A stretch of DNA of 64,000 nucleotides, taken from positions 6,510,001-6,574,000 of the forward strand of contig CP050890.1 of NCBI GenBank assembly GCA_016745215.1. Reading direction: 5' to 3'. Positions within the stretch are counted from its first letter, which is position 1; every line of letters starts with the position of its first letter. This stretch comes from Thiohalocapsa sp. PB-PSB1 (lineage in GTDB: Bacteria > Pseudomonadota > Gammaproteobacteria > Chromatiales > Chromatiaceae). The position numbers and the translations under genes are program-made. Below are positions 35,850-44,332 of the stretch, in pieces. A model generated the notes under the pieces. It saw only the letters and a list, made by a program, of their open reading frames with translations, had not been told where the DNA came from and made no database searches.

Positions 35850-37043
35850 ATGAAGATCCCGAGCATCCCGGGTGTTAGGCTCGCGAGCGTTGCCGCGGGT
35901 ATACGCTATCGAGACCGAAACGATCTGGTCGTGTGCGCACTGCCAGACAGGACCACCACTGCTGCAACTTATACCCGTAATGCCTTCTGTGCAGCACCGA
36001 TCACGGTTGCCCGTGAACATGCCGCCCGCGCCAGGGTGCGTTACCTGCTGATCAACTCCGGCAACGCCAATGCCGGTACCGGCCCGCGGGGCTTGGCCGA
36101 TACTCGCGCCTGTTGCACAGCGTTAGCAGATTTGGCCGGTTGCGAGCCGGAGCAAGTGCTGCCTTTTTCAACTGGAGTGATTGGCGAATATCTACCCTTG
36201 GACCGGATCACAGGCTGTTTACCCAGGGCTCTCGCTCAGCTTGACCAGGATGGCTGGGAGTCCGCCGCAGAGGCCATTATGACCACCGATACGGTGGCGA
36301 AGCTGGGCTTTCGCAAGTTTGTCGTTGATAGTCGCGAGGCTACGCTGGTGGGGATTGCTAAGGGCGCCGGTATGATTCGTCCAAATATGGCCACCATGCT
36401 GGCGTTTCTCGCCACCGATGCGGCAGTGGAAAAAGATGTATTGCAACACTGTCTGACCACCGCGGTTGACCAATCGTTTAATTGCATCAGCATTGATGGC
36501 GATACATCGACCAACGACGCCTGCGTGCTGTGCGCCGCTGGTACGCTCGGAAACCGCCCTATAGTCACGCTGGACGGTCCTGATGGCAACTTATCCAAGG
36601 CCGTAGGTGGCCTCTGCGAGGAGCTCGCAACAGCGATTGTGCGCGATGGCGAGGGTGCAACCAAGCTGGTTCGTGTGGAGGTCATCAGTGCAGCAAACGC
36701 GACTGAAGCGCGCATTGTCGCCGACACCATCGCGCATTCCCCATTGGTTAAGACCGCTCTTTTTGCAGCCGATCCCAATTGGGGGCGAATTCTTGCGGCA
36801 GTGGGCCGTGCTGGCATTGCCGATCTTGCGATCGAGCGGGTGCATATTTGGCTGGACGATTGCCTGCTGGTCTCCAACGGGAGTCGCGACCCAGATTACG
36901 AGGAGGCTGCTGGACGCCAGGTAATGGAGCAGGACAGCTTTTCGATTCGAGTCGGTCTGGGGCGCGGCAAGGCGCGGGCGCAGGTGCTCACTTGTGATCT
37001 ATCCTACGACTACGTCCGTATCAATGCTGAATATCGGACCTGA
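35850..37043 (+). CDS. argJ: Bifunctional ornithine acetyltransferase/N-acetylglutamate synthase ArgJ
   Basis: Arginine biosynthesis enzyme recycling the acetyl group between ornithine and glutamate, 397 aa. The self-cleavage site lies in KGAGMIRPNMATMLAFLATDA, where the Thr after MA is the nucleophile. Other motifs are INSGNANAGTG and the C-terminal NAEYRT. Placement directly after secA is common in gammaproteobacteria. Whether it also uses acetyl-CoA is not visible from sequence. Confidence 0.97.
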   Translation: MKIPSIPGVRLASVAAGIRYRDRNDLVVCALPDRTTTAATYTRNAFCAAPITVAREHAARARVRYLLINSGNANAGTGPRGLADTRACCTALADLAGCEPEQVLPFSTGVIGEYLPLDRITGCLPRALAQLDQDGWESAAEAIMTTDTVAKLGFRKFVVDSREATLVGIAKGAGMIRPNMATMLAFLATDAAVEKDVLQHCLTTAVDQSFNCISIDGDTSTNDACVLCAAGTLGNRPIVTLDGPDGNLSKAVGGLCEELATAIVRDGEGATKLVRVEVISAANATEARIVADTIAHSPLVKTALFAADPNWGRILAAVGRAGIADLAIERVHIWLDDCLLVSNGSRDPDYEEAAGRQVMEQDSFSIRVGLGRGKARAQVLTCDLSYDYVRINAEYRT

Positions 37044-37056
37044 TCCAGCTTAGCGG

Positions 37057-38043
37057 ATGTTGAATTCAGCCGCACAAGTCAATGAATTGATGCAAGTTGC
37101 CGCGGGTGCCGTTAGGGATACGCGGGGCCGCGTGCTGATTGCAAAACGTCCTGATGGGGTGCATCAGGGCGGGCTGTGGGAGTTTCCTGGTGGCAAACTC
37201 CAGCTAGGAGAGTCCCCGCAGGATGGCTTGGCGCGGGAGTTGCTCGAAGAACTTGGCATTCGGATTCGCGCATGGCGGCCATTGATCCGTCTCCAACATG
37301 ACTATGGCGATCGACATGTCGTTTTGCATGTCTACCGTATCGATGCCTATGATGGGATAGCATCCGGCCAGGAAGGTCAACCGCTGGCCTGGGTGAAGCC
37401 GGACGCCATGGATCCGGCACTGTTCCCGGCCGCGGACCGTCAGATCATCAATGCGCTGCGGCTACCAACGCTATACCTGATCACGGGGCAAAACCCGCAA
37501 AGCACAGACAGCTTTTTTGTTCGCCTTCGCCGCGCGCTTGCCATTGGCACGCGGCTTGTGCAACTGCGCGCCCATGGCGTCGACGATCTTACCTATGCCA
37601 GACTGGTACGCCGAGCCTATCCCTTGTGCCATGCCGCTGACGCGCGCCTCATTCTGAACCGTGATCCGAAATTAGTTGAGCAACTACCCTGTGATGGCCT
37701 GCATCTGAGGTCGGATCTATTGCGACGTTTGCGTGGGCGACCGTGCACGCATGAGCGCCTGGTGGGGGCATCCTGCCATAATGCACAGGAATTGCGAATG
37801 GCCGAGCAGCTCAACCTGGACTATGCGCTACTTTCTCCAGTCCAGCCTACGTCAACCCATCCAGAGGCTAATTCTCTGGGTTGGCGAGGCTTCGCAGAAC
37901 TGGCCAGGGCAGCGCGACTCCCAGTCTACGCCCTTGGAGGTATGAAACCAGAGCACCGTGATCGAGCAATTGAACTCGGTGGGCAGGGTGTGGCGGCGAT
38001 CCGCGGTATCTGGCCCGATGCATCGGAGAACAGCATGCTGTAG
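37057..38043 (+). CDS. Nudix hydrolase fused to thiamine-phosphate-synthase-like domain
   Basis: A two-domain protein of 328 aa. Residues about 10-135 are a MutT-like Nudix domain with the box GGKLQLGESPQDGLARELLE followed by ELGI, fitting GX5EX7REUXEEXGU. Residues about 145-320 form a TIM barrel like ThiE/TenI (LYLITGQNPQSTDS, LLSPVQPTSTHPEANSLGW, LPVYALGGMKPE). This fusion is known in gammaproteobacteria next to secA, as a nucleotide-sanitising enzyme with a barrel of unclear role. It follows argJ by 13 bases, probably in one transcript. Confidence 0.93.
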   Translation: MLNSAAQVNELMQVAAGAVRDTRGRVLIAKRPDGVHQGGLWEFPGGKLQLGESPQDGLARELLEELGIRIRAWRPLIRLQHDYGDRHVVLHVYRIDAYDGIASGQEGQPLAWVKPDAMDPALFPAADRQIINALRLPTLYLITGQNPQSTDSFFVRLRRALAIGTRLVQLRAHGVDDLTYARLVRRAYPLCHAADARLILNRDPKLVEQLPCDGLHLRSDLLRRLRGRPCTHERLVGASCHNAQELRMAEQLNLDYALLSPVQPTSTHPEANSLGWRGFAELARAARLPVYALGGMKPEHRDRAIELGGQGVAAIRGIWPDASENSML

Positions 38044-38094
38044 GACAACTCAACCGCATGGTCGCAATACTGGGCCGTTGCGGGAAGGGGATAA

Positions 38095-38495
38095 TAAGGC
38101 GATTTCTGTCGAGAAACAGACCGCTTGGCTTGTCTTCTCGCCCAGCCTTGACGTTGCAGCAACCCGCCCACGGAGCGCTATGGGCGAGTTGCCGCTTGGC
38201 TAAGCTGAAGTTCCTAGGCACAAGTCAGACTTTTCTTAAGTAAATCAATTAATTAGAAAATTTTATGGTTCACCGCTCTGCCTACACCTAACTGTCTGAT
38301 TATTTTGCTGAAGCATAAATCAAATTTGTGAAAAATCCAATTTACATGCCTACATTTTTACGAGAAGTTTTTCGATATCTTACAACGATTACAAATAGTT
38401 AGATGCGAAATTGGGCAGATTTTACGGGGAACTTCAGGCTAAGGCGCACGAGAATCCGGCGCCAGTTGGTCTGTTTCTCTCCGGCAATCGCCTAA
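38095..38495 (-). repeat. Dispersed palindromic repeat, copy C, split by an inserted element
   Basis: The left part (38095-38204) and right part (38438-38495) together form one standard repeat once the 233-bp insertion at 38205-38437 and one GCTAAG are removed. It lies in the tail-to-tail junction between the Nudix fusion gene and the minus-strand gene at 38519. Confidence 0.88.
38205..38437. mobile_element. 233-bp AT-rich element with 10-bp inverted ends nested in a repeat
   Basis: CTGAAGTTCC (38205-38214) is the exact inverse of GGAACTTCAG (38428-38437), and both are bordered by GCTAAG (38199-38204 and 38438-38443). The interior is much richer in A and T than its surroundings and has no transposase frame. 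The intact repeat copies elsewhere show what the empty site looked like, which fixes the borders. Confidence 0.88.
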
Positions 38496-38518
38496 GTTCG
38501 AGTGATCAATGGCCGTGT

Positions 38519-38929
38519 TCAAAGGCCGAGAAAGGCGGTGACAAGCAACATCAACAACGCCAAAACCCCGATTAAGTCAAATATCCTGGCCGAGCGTTGA
38601 TGAGATCGATGAAGGCGCTCGATCGTATCCAGAAAGATGTGATTTTGTGCTAATTCGGGGTCGATGAAAAGACGTCGGTGAGGCAGCTCAATGGCTTCTG
38701 CAACCGCCGCGGCGTACTCTTCGGATATCTGGTAAAGTCCCCTATCAAGATCCACAAGTCGCCTGCTGAGATCCTTGTGAAAGTGCATCAGCGCGGCGTC
38801 CAGGTCTGTAAACCGTGCAACATATTTCAGGTAGTCGGGAAATTGATTGGGTTTTGAACCAACCCCGCGTACTCGGATAAAGCCGGGCAGCGCAGGGTTG
38901 GTTTCAATCAGAAGGTAGCCGAGCCGCAT
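38519..38929 (-). CDS. Hypothetical protein with C-terminal membrane anchor
   Basis: A protein of 136 aa starting MRLGYLLIETNPALPGFIRV. Most of it is soluble and helical, and the last 20 residues (IFDLIGVLALLMLLVTAFLG) form a single hydrophobic helix, so it is probably a tail-anchored inner membrane protein. I do not recognise the family. It ends 24 bases from repeat copy C. Confidence 0.7.
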   Translation of the reverse strand: MRLGYLLIETNPALPGFIRVRGVGSKPNQFPDYLKYVARFTDLDAALMHFHKDLSRRLVDLDRGLYQISEEYAAAVAEAIELPHRRLFIDPELAQNHIFLDTIERLHRSHQRSARIFDLIGVLALLMLLVTAFLGL

Positions 38930-39123
38930 GCCGGCGATGCTATAGCCCGATAGAAAGCCAATTTCATACGATCTAGAATGGATTATCTCGGCTCTGGCGT
39001 TCGCAAGACAGTCTAGTCTCCAGCCTCGCTAGAGGTGGTCGCCTGTCCATTAGGACGCCTCGTATTTAGGCTGATGTCGAATTCAATATTGGAGTCGCTC
39101 CCAAGCTTTTGTAGCATCTGCTC

Positions 39124-39336
39124 TTAAGCCGCAGCAGAATCTGCTCTTGGGGATGTTTCCGGACGTGCTTCCCAGTTACACATTCTGACCAGTTGCGCAA
39201 TTTCCCGTGCCAGTGGCGTGTGGCTGTCAAGCTGGAACGGATTCCCATCACTCCAAGCGCGTTCGGCTTGGTCAGCATCCCCATGCAGACCTTGGCGACA
39301 CATTTCCCAAACTGCTCTTCTTTGATTCGGCGTCAT
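39124..39336 (-). CDS. Small hypothetical protein, 70 aa
   Basis: The ATG at 39336 is preceded by TTAGGAG at a good distance, a strong ribosome binding site, which is the main reason to accept it. The product (MTPNQRRAVWEMCRQGLHGD to the end at SPRADSAAA) is soluble and charged, without a known domain. It stands alone. Confidence 0.55.
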   Translation of the reverse strand: MTPNQRRAVWEMCRQGLHGDADQAERAWSDGNPFQLDSHTPLAREIAQLVRMCNWEARPETSPRADSAAA

Positions 39337-39354
39337 TTTATAGGACTCCTAACT

Positions 39355-40005
39355 TTCAGGCATTGCCCAGACCGGACTGCCATTTGTTGATGCTAAGCAT
39401 GATTCCATGCGGGCTCAGAGGATTAGCATGAAACTGTGGTGTTGTTGTCATGTTCACAAATGGCAACGCGACACAACAAATCCACACCATCAGGATAGCT
39501 CAGCTGTCCAGAATCACAATTGGTAGTTTCCATGGATCTCATTCGAGACATCCCTGGTTTACCACTATTCACGCACGTCGCAGGCTACTGGTCAACGCCG
39601 TGCGCACTCGATATCCCAGTGATCGCATTTTCCCCCAAGCCATTGTTTTTAAATATTTTACTGAGATGCATTAGGATCGTCCGGTGCCCGACAACATGGG
39701 CAACAGCGGATCATTTGGCGTACGAGGTTGTCCTCATGCGGATGGCGGCGATGACGGCGGCGGCAACGCAAGCCATACCGGCTGCGCCGATGGGTTAATC
39801 AGTTCTTGGATGTGTTGCGAGAAAGACGAAGCCAAAGGCGCTCGCTGATCCTTCTTGGTAGGCAGGAATGCAAGCTGGGATTGATTTTAAAGACTGCTGT
39901 GCTTGCTGATCTTGTCGATATTCTGTTGCGAGAAAAAAGCCATTTGCGACGATCGGCCAAGTCCATACTTTTTCAATCTGTTCTATCTCTAGAGTGACTC
40001 AAGCC
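39355..40005. other. 650-bp intergenic stretch without a convincing gene
   Basis: Open frames at 39520-39798 and 39806-39997 on the plus strand lack a credible ribosome binding site and familiar motifs. No tRNA, hairpin terminator or repeat was found. Confidence 0.5.
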
Positions 40006-40209
40006 ATGATAACACCAGCCCTATATGAAATAGATAGAGAATGCCCTTGGTGTGGCGAAGTGATCGAGTTGACAATCGATTGCAGTGTGGGCGATCAAAA
40101 TTACGTTGAGGATTGTCAGGTGTGCTGTGCTCCGATGGTGGTCAGTGTCTTTTTTGATGCGGAAATAACCACTCGTCCGACTGTTTACCTATGTCGTGAG
40201 GGCGAATGA
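40006..40209 (+). CDS. CPXCG motif-containing cysteine-rich protein
   Basis: A 67-aa protein with two Cys pairs, CPWCGE near the N-terminus and CQVCC about 30 residues on, spaced as in the small CPXCG zinc-ribbon family. The sequence between them (IELTIDCSVGDQNYVEDCQV) is also characteristic. The frame continues 4 codons upstream to a GTG; the ATG at 40006 suits the family better. Function unknown, metal binding likely. Confidence 0.85.
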   Translation: MITPALYEIDRECPWCGEVIELTIDCSVGDQNYVEDCQVCCAPMVVSVFFDAEITTRPTVYLCREGE

Positions 40210-40224
40210 ATTAGGTTATGGTTC

Positions 40225-40252
40225 TTGACATTTCTCATATTCGGATTACATT
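40225..40252 (+). promoter_or_regulatory. Candidate sigma-70 promoter for the H-NS-like gene
   Basis: A perfect TTGACA (40225-40230) is followed after 16 bases by TACATT (40247-40252). It leaves a leader of about 245 bases before the GTG start, long enough for post-transcriptional control. Confidence 0.55.
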
Positions 40253-40503
40253 AGGGAGCGAGCGGTTAGGCTCATGTGGTTTTATTCAACCTCGTGCAGG
40301 TCAACAACTCAATCGAGTGGCAAAGCTCTGTCTGCTCTACCGGCTGCACAAGTATGTTTACATGAGTGCATCGAAAGCATAAGCCATCATGACAAGTGCA
40401 GCAGGACAAGCAGTGAATGTTGCAAGATTATCAGCCTCACCGCCTTTGTTCCGAGCGGCACTCGTTGTCGCATTCATTATCTTTAATTGCCGGGAGGCAC
40501 TAC

Positions 40504-40893
40504 GTGGATCTACACAATCTCAGCGTTGAACAACTTCAAGACCAACTTAATCAGATCGAGCAAAGTAAGATGGATCTGGAGAAGATCCTTTCCGAGCGTT
40601 GGCATGAGGCGAAGTCAGATCTCGCTAGGGAGATCCGTCAGCTAATCGAAGAGCGGGGCTATGATGTCGAAGAAATCACCGGATTGGTCTTGCCGAAAAA
40701 ACGTCGTAACATGAAAAAAGGCAACCGCAACTATATTCGTTATGTCGATCCGGAAAATCCAGAAAATGTCTATATTCGTGGTGTGCTGCCGCGTTGGATG
40801 AAGGATAAGATGATGGAGCAGGGTTACGATCCAACACAAAAGCAGGACCGCGAGGCGTTCAAAGCCAATTACATGCAGGCAGTTCAGGACTGA
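40504..40893 (+). CDS. H-NS family nucleoid protein
   Basis: From a GTG at 40504, preceded by GGGAGG, the product has 129 aa. The N-terminal half (residues 1-60) is a coiled-coil oligomerisation region. The C-terminus carries the DNA-binding core NYIRYVDPENPENVYIRGVL followed by PRWMKDKM, a variant of the H-NS core in which RGxLPRWM replaces the usual GxGRxPxW. H-NS proteins bind AT-rich DNA and silence acquired genes. The longer open frame from 40417 has no ribosome binding site. Confidence 0.9.
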   Translation: MDLHNLSVEQLQDQLNQIEQSKMDLEKILSERWHEAKSDLAREIRQLIEERGYDVEEITGLVLPKKRRNMKKGNRNYIRYVDPENPENVYIRGVLPRWMKDKMMEQGYDPTQKQDREAFKANYMQAVQD

Positions 40894-40987
40894 TCCGATG
40901 CCATCGCGAACTGGCCGACGCGCATCCTTCATCGCGCGCCGGCTGGGAGTTACGCCATTCGCTCATCCAACATCGCCCTATCTACTC

Positions 40988-41827
40988 CTAGTTCACTGAC
41001 GATCGCAATCGATCGCAGAGAATATCGCACAGCAGCGGATGTTCGCTGACCAGAGGTGATGTAATAATATTGAGCCAAGGCTGCTCTTTCATCGCCGCTT
41101 CGGCGATGCCGTCCACATCGCCTTCAGGACCAGCATGGCGTCCTGGTAATAAAAACTGCATTGCCAAAACAATGTCGCATTTCCGGGTTTTTGCGCCTGC
41201 ATTCATCCTATCCAATGGCAGTGCCGCAAGCATATCCTCAAGCAGTTCTCCATTAAAATCATATTGCTGCCCCTGTCGACGTTCCATGACCGCCTCGCTG
41301 ACCGGAAGTATACCTTTAAATCGTTGTGTGAGTTCTGTTGCAAGCCATCGACGTACGGCGGACACCTCTGGTATTGGCGAGCCATGATCCACCAATATGA
41401 GTCGCGATGGGCTAAGAGCGTATCGGGCAATGACATCAAGCGCATTGGCCTCTAGAATGTCCACCAGGCGAGGCTCGCCCGTCGGCATTGGGCAGAGAAT
41501 TGGAGCCACCTGTACCTGCATTTGACCATAATCAGCTTCGACTGCGGCAATGATTTCGGGGACGAATACTTCAATTGCACGACTCGGGCCAAAGAACAGG
41601 GGCAAAATGACAAAGGCGCGCCTTCCCTGCTCGGCTTGCTGTCTGAGAAATGGTTCCAGCGTTTGCGCCGCTCGACCGTCAATCTGGGATGGGAGAACTT
41701 TTGAAGAGTGTAACAGCGAAACCGGATGAACCTCCTCGCCGATGCACCGAGATAAATCAGCTGCAAGCCGACGCAAGGCCTTGGTTGCGGCTGGCCTCTT
41801 GGAGCCGTTGTCAAGTAGGATAATCAT
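40988..41827 (-). CDS. CbiX/SirB-type sirohydrochlorin chelatase family protein
   Basis: A protein of 279 aa with two similar halves, as in CbiX-type class II chelatases. The first half starts MIILLDNGSKRPAATKALRR, where family members have a DHGS motif; here the His is replaced (LDNGS). The second half has the canonical LILVDHGSPIPEVSAVRRWL. Such enzymes insert cobalt or iron into sirohydrochlorin. The changed first motif may mean only one active half. It is convergent with the H-NS gene and divergent from the Arn-type genes. Confidence 0.8.
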   Translation of the reverse strand: MIILLDNGSKRPAATKALRRLAADLSRCIGEEVHPVSLLHSSKVLPSQIDGRAAQTLEPFLRQQAEQGRRAFVILPLFFGPSRAIEVFVPEIIAAVEADYGQMQVQVAPILCPMPTGEPRLVDILEANALDVIARYALSPSRLILVDHGSPIPEVSAVRRWLATELTQRFKGILPVSEAVMERRQGQQYDFNGELLEDMLAALPLDRMNAGAKTRKCDIVLAMQFLLPGRHAGPEGDVDGIAEAAMKEQPWLNIITSPLVSEHPLLCDILCDRLRSSVN

Positions 41828-42012
41828 TTGTTGGCGTCAATCGTTGCATAAATTCAGATAGCATCAGGTTGTAGCCTGCCTTTCATGCATACTGACATGT
41901 AGATCATCGCGATGGGCATGATACGAAAAACAATATGAAAAACGAACCAAAAGACAGGCTGATGAAGACTAAATTGCCAGGCCGGCTTGACCCTTGATTT
42001 TTCAGGTTCAAT

Positions 42013-43089
42013 ATGAAAATTCTGATACTCGGTGTGAACGGCTTCATCGGTCATCACCTCTCGCGCCGTATACTAGATAAAACGCAGTGGAGCGTCTACG
42101 GCATGGACATGCAGCATGATCGGCTCGACGACCTATACAATCAATCACGATTTGAATTCTTTGAAGGCGATATTACGATCAACCAGGAGTGGGTCGAATA
42201 CCACGTAAAGAAATGCGATATCGTGTTACCTTTGGTTGCAATCGCGACGCCAGCAACCTATGTCAAGGATCCGCTTGGGGTGTTCGAGTTGGATTTCGAG
42301 GCCAATCTTCCCATAATCCGCCACTGTGTTCGCTACCGTAAGAGAGTCATCTTTCCATCGACTTCCGAAGTATACGGTATGTGCGGCGATGCGGAATTTC
42401 ACCCTCGTGACTCAAACCTGGTGCTCGGCCCCATTTCCAAACCACGTTGGATCTACGCTTGCGCTAAGCAATTGCTCGACCGGGTCATTGCGGCCTATGG
42501 CCAGCAGCAAGGGCTTGACTACACCTTATTTCGGCCTTTCAATTGGATAGGTTCCGGTCTCGATAGTCTGCATGCACCCAAGGAAGGAAGTTCCCGCGTG
42601 GTAACGCAGTTTCTCGGCAATATTGCTCGCGGTGAGCCTATTCAATTGGTTGACGGCGGACATCAGCGGCGCAGCTTTACCGATATTTCTGACGGTATCG
42701 ATGCCTTGATTCGCATCATCAGAAACCCGGACGGGCGTGCTTCCCGGCAGATTTATAATATCGGCAATCCTGCCAACGATATCTCGGTGCGCGAGCTAGC
42801 AGAGTTGATGTTGGCAATTGCAGCCGAGTTTCCGGAGTACCGACAGGGGGCCTCTCGGACTCAGCTGCTGGACGTGTCAGCAAACGAATATTATGGCTCA
42901 GGTTATCAGGATATTCAGACGCGTGTACCTTGGATCGATAACCTACGTGAGGATCTTGATTGGTCACCGCGGGTCGGTTTAGCCGAGGCTCTGCGCGGCA
43001 TTTTCACCGCCTATGCAGATGAAGTGCCTCGTGCCCGTGCTCTAATTGACGAATACCAGCGCAACAAACAGTCCGGCACGAACAGCTGA
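42013..43089 (+). CDS. ArnA-type UDP-glucuronate decarboxylase (dehydrogenase domain only)
   Basis: An extended SDR enzyme of 358 aa matching the C-terminal domain of ArnA, which oxidises and decarboxylates UDP-glucuronate to UDP-4-keto-arabinose. The Rossmann motif ILILGVNGFIGHHLSRRIL, the FPSTSEVYGMC region, the catalytic YACAKQLLDRVI and FRPFNWIGSGLDSL are present. The formyltransferase half of ArnA is absent. It overlaps the ArnD-like gene by one base (TGATG), so the two form a coupled pair. Confidence 0.88.
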   Translation: MKILILGVNGFIGHHLSRRILDKTQWSVYGMDMQHDRLDDLYNQSRFEFFEGDITINQEWVEYHVKKCDIVLPLVAIATPATYVKDPLGVFELDFEANLPIIRHCVRYRKRVIFPSTSEVYGMCGDAEFHPRDSNLVLGPISKPRWIYACAKQLLDRVIAAYGQQQGLDYTLFRPFNWIGSGLDSLHAPKEGSSRVVTQFLGNIARGEPIQLVDGGHQRRSFTDISDGIDALIRIIRNPDGRASRQIYNIGNPANDISVRELAELMLAIAAEFPEYRQGASRTQLLDVSANEYYGSGYQDIQTRVPWIDNLREDLDWSPRVGLAEALRGIFTAYADEVPRARALIDEYQRNKQSGTNS

Positions 43090-43988
43090 TGCGCATCGGT
43101 CTCAAAGTTGACGTCGACACCCTGCGTGGCACCTTGCAGGGCGTGCCTGAATTGGTCCGGCTGTTCCAACGCCATCAAGTACATGCAACCTTCTTGTTCA
43201 GTGTTGGTCCAGACCATACCGGCCGGGCTTTGCGCCGGATGTTGCATCCTGGATTCTATCGCAAAGTCCGGCGAACCTCGGTGATCAAACATTACGGGTT
43301 CAAGACTCTGCTCTATGGCACCTTACTTCCAGGGCCAGACATCGGGCGCCGCGGCATAGAAGCGATGCGCTTGGCAGCACGGGCAGGTCATGAATTGGGC
43401 ATCCATTGCTTTGATCATGTCAAATGGCAGGATTTCGTCGTTCGGCGTGACGCGCAATGGACGCAGGTAGAGATGGAACGGGCAACAATCGCGTTCCAGC
43501 GGGTGTTCGGCGATGCGGCCCGAGTGCACGGTGCGGCTGGCTGGCAAATTAACGAACATACCCTGGCTTTGGAGCAATCCATGGGCTTCGATTATGCCAG
43601 TGATACCCGTGGCCATACCCCGTTTCTGCCTGAATTAAATGGCTCGCGTTCACGCTGCCCCCAGCTGCCGACGACCCTGCCCACGTTAGACGAACTGATC
43701 GGCATTGCTGATATCAACACCGACAATGTTCATCAGCACATTCTGTCTGCATCGCGCCGACCTGCTGAGCATGGCCACATCTATACATTGCACGCCGAGT
43801 TGGAAGGAATGCAATTGCTGCCCGTCATGGATCGTTTGCTGAATGGGTGGCGCCTGGCTGGTTATTCCATCGGGCCGATGCGCTCCATCTTCGAACAGCT
43901 TGATTTGGATCGGTTGGCGGTACAGCGAATCGTGCAACGTGAGGTGCCCGGACGATCCGGAAATCTGGCTGTTCAGATGGATAGATGA
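43089..43988 (+). CDS. arnD: ArnD-type polysaccharide deacetylase (deformylase)
   Basis: A NodB-fold enzyme of 299 aa close to ArnD, which removes the formyl group from undecaprenyl-phosphate-linked 4-formamido-arabinose. The N-terminal metal motif VDVDTLRGTLQGVPELVRL, the LGIHCFDHVKWQ ligand region and HGAAGWQINEHTL match. In other species the product is used for lipid A modification and polymyxin resistance. No arnB, arnC, arnT or formyltransferase gene is adjacent, which leaves the pathway incomplete in this window. Confidence 0.9.
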   Translation: MRIGLKVDVDTLRGTLQGVPELVRLFQRHQVHATFLFSVGPDHTGRALRRMLHPGFYRKVRRTSVIKHYGFKTLLYGTLLPGPDIGRRGIEAMRLAARAGHELGIHCFDHVKWQDFVVRRDAQWTQVEMERATIAFQRVFGDAARVHGAAGWQINEHTLALEQSMGFDYASDTRGHTPFLPELNGSRSRCPQLPTTLPTLDELIGIADINTDNVHQHILSASRRPAEHGHIYTLHAELEGMQLLPVMDRLLNGWRLAGYSIGPMRSIFEQLDLDRLAVQRIVQREVPGRSGNLAVQMDR

Positions 43989-44001
43989 GTGTGCGTCTGA
44001 C

Positions 44002-44030
44002 TTAGGCGATCTCTCTCTGGCAATCGCCCA
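44002..44030. repeat. Minimal repeat, both termini fused
   Basis: TTAGGCGATCTCTCTCTGGC followed by AATCGCCCA looks like the left and right ends of the dispersed repeat joined with the middle lost. It begins 14 bases after the arnD stop and folds as a small hairpin. Confidence 0.55.
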
Positions 44031-44070
44031 GTGCTCTGCTGCAGAAGTCGCGAGATCGTTTGCAGTCGTG

Positions 44071-44099
44071 GTCATTGTTGTAATCGTGGTCGTTATCGA
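44071..44099 (+). repeat. 29-bp GTCGTT-type repeat
   Basis: This 29-base segment (starting GTCATTGTTGTAATCGTGG) matches the segment at 61505-61533 inside the glutaminase gene at 26 of 29 positions. A related inverted version (CGATTACGACTACGACAA) follows near 44114-44131. Confidence 0.75.
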
Positions 44100-44169
44100 T
44101 AGCCCACAACGAGCGATTACGACTACGACAAACAGCAGAAACGGTAGCGGAACATCCGCACTGCTTCGC

Positions 44170-44332
44170 TAAGGCGATTGCCGGAGAGAAACAGACCAAC
44201 TGACGCCGGAATCTCGTTCACCTTCGCTAAGTAGCAACCCGCCCGTAGTCGCTCTATGGGCAGGTTACCGCAACAAAGCGGCCGGATGAGAAGACAAGCC
44301 AGGCGGTCTATTTCTCGACAGAAATCATCTTA
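44170..44332 (+). repeat. Dispersed palindromic repeat, copy D
   Basis: A full-length copy in the same orientation as copy A. It lies in the tail-to-tail junction between arnD and the SOUL gene, and its last three bases (TTA at 44330-44332) form the TAA stop of the SOUL gene on the minus strand. Confidence 0.87.

Noticed and set aside
38205..38230. Resemblance of the element end to the yeast FRT site (GAAGTTCCTA)
   Set aside because: Only about ten bases agree and the inverted arms are 233 bases apart, not in an FRT layout. The match is best explained by chance within a transposon-type inverted end.
39520..39798. 92-codon plus-strand open frame
   Set aside because: No ribosome binding site, no motif and low-quality composition; treated as non-coding.
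41854..42057. Minus-strand frame with a hydrophobic segment upstream of the Arn-type genes
   Set aside because: It has a plausible membrane-like stretch, but overlaps the start of the decarboxylase gene, has no good ribosome binding site and no recognised family.
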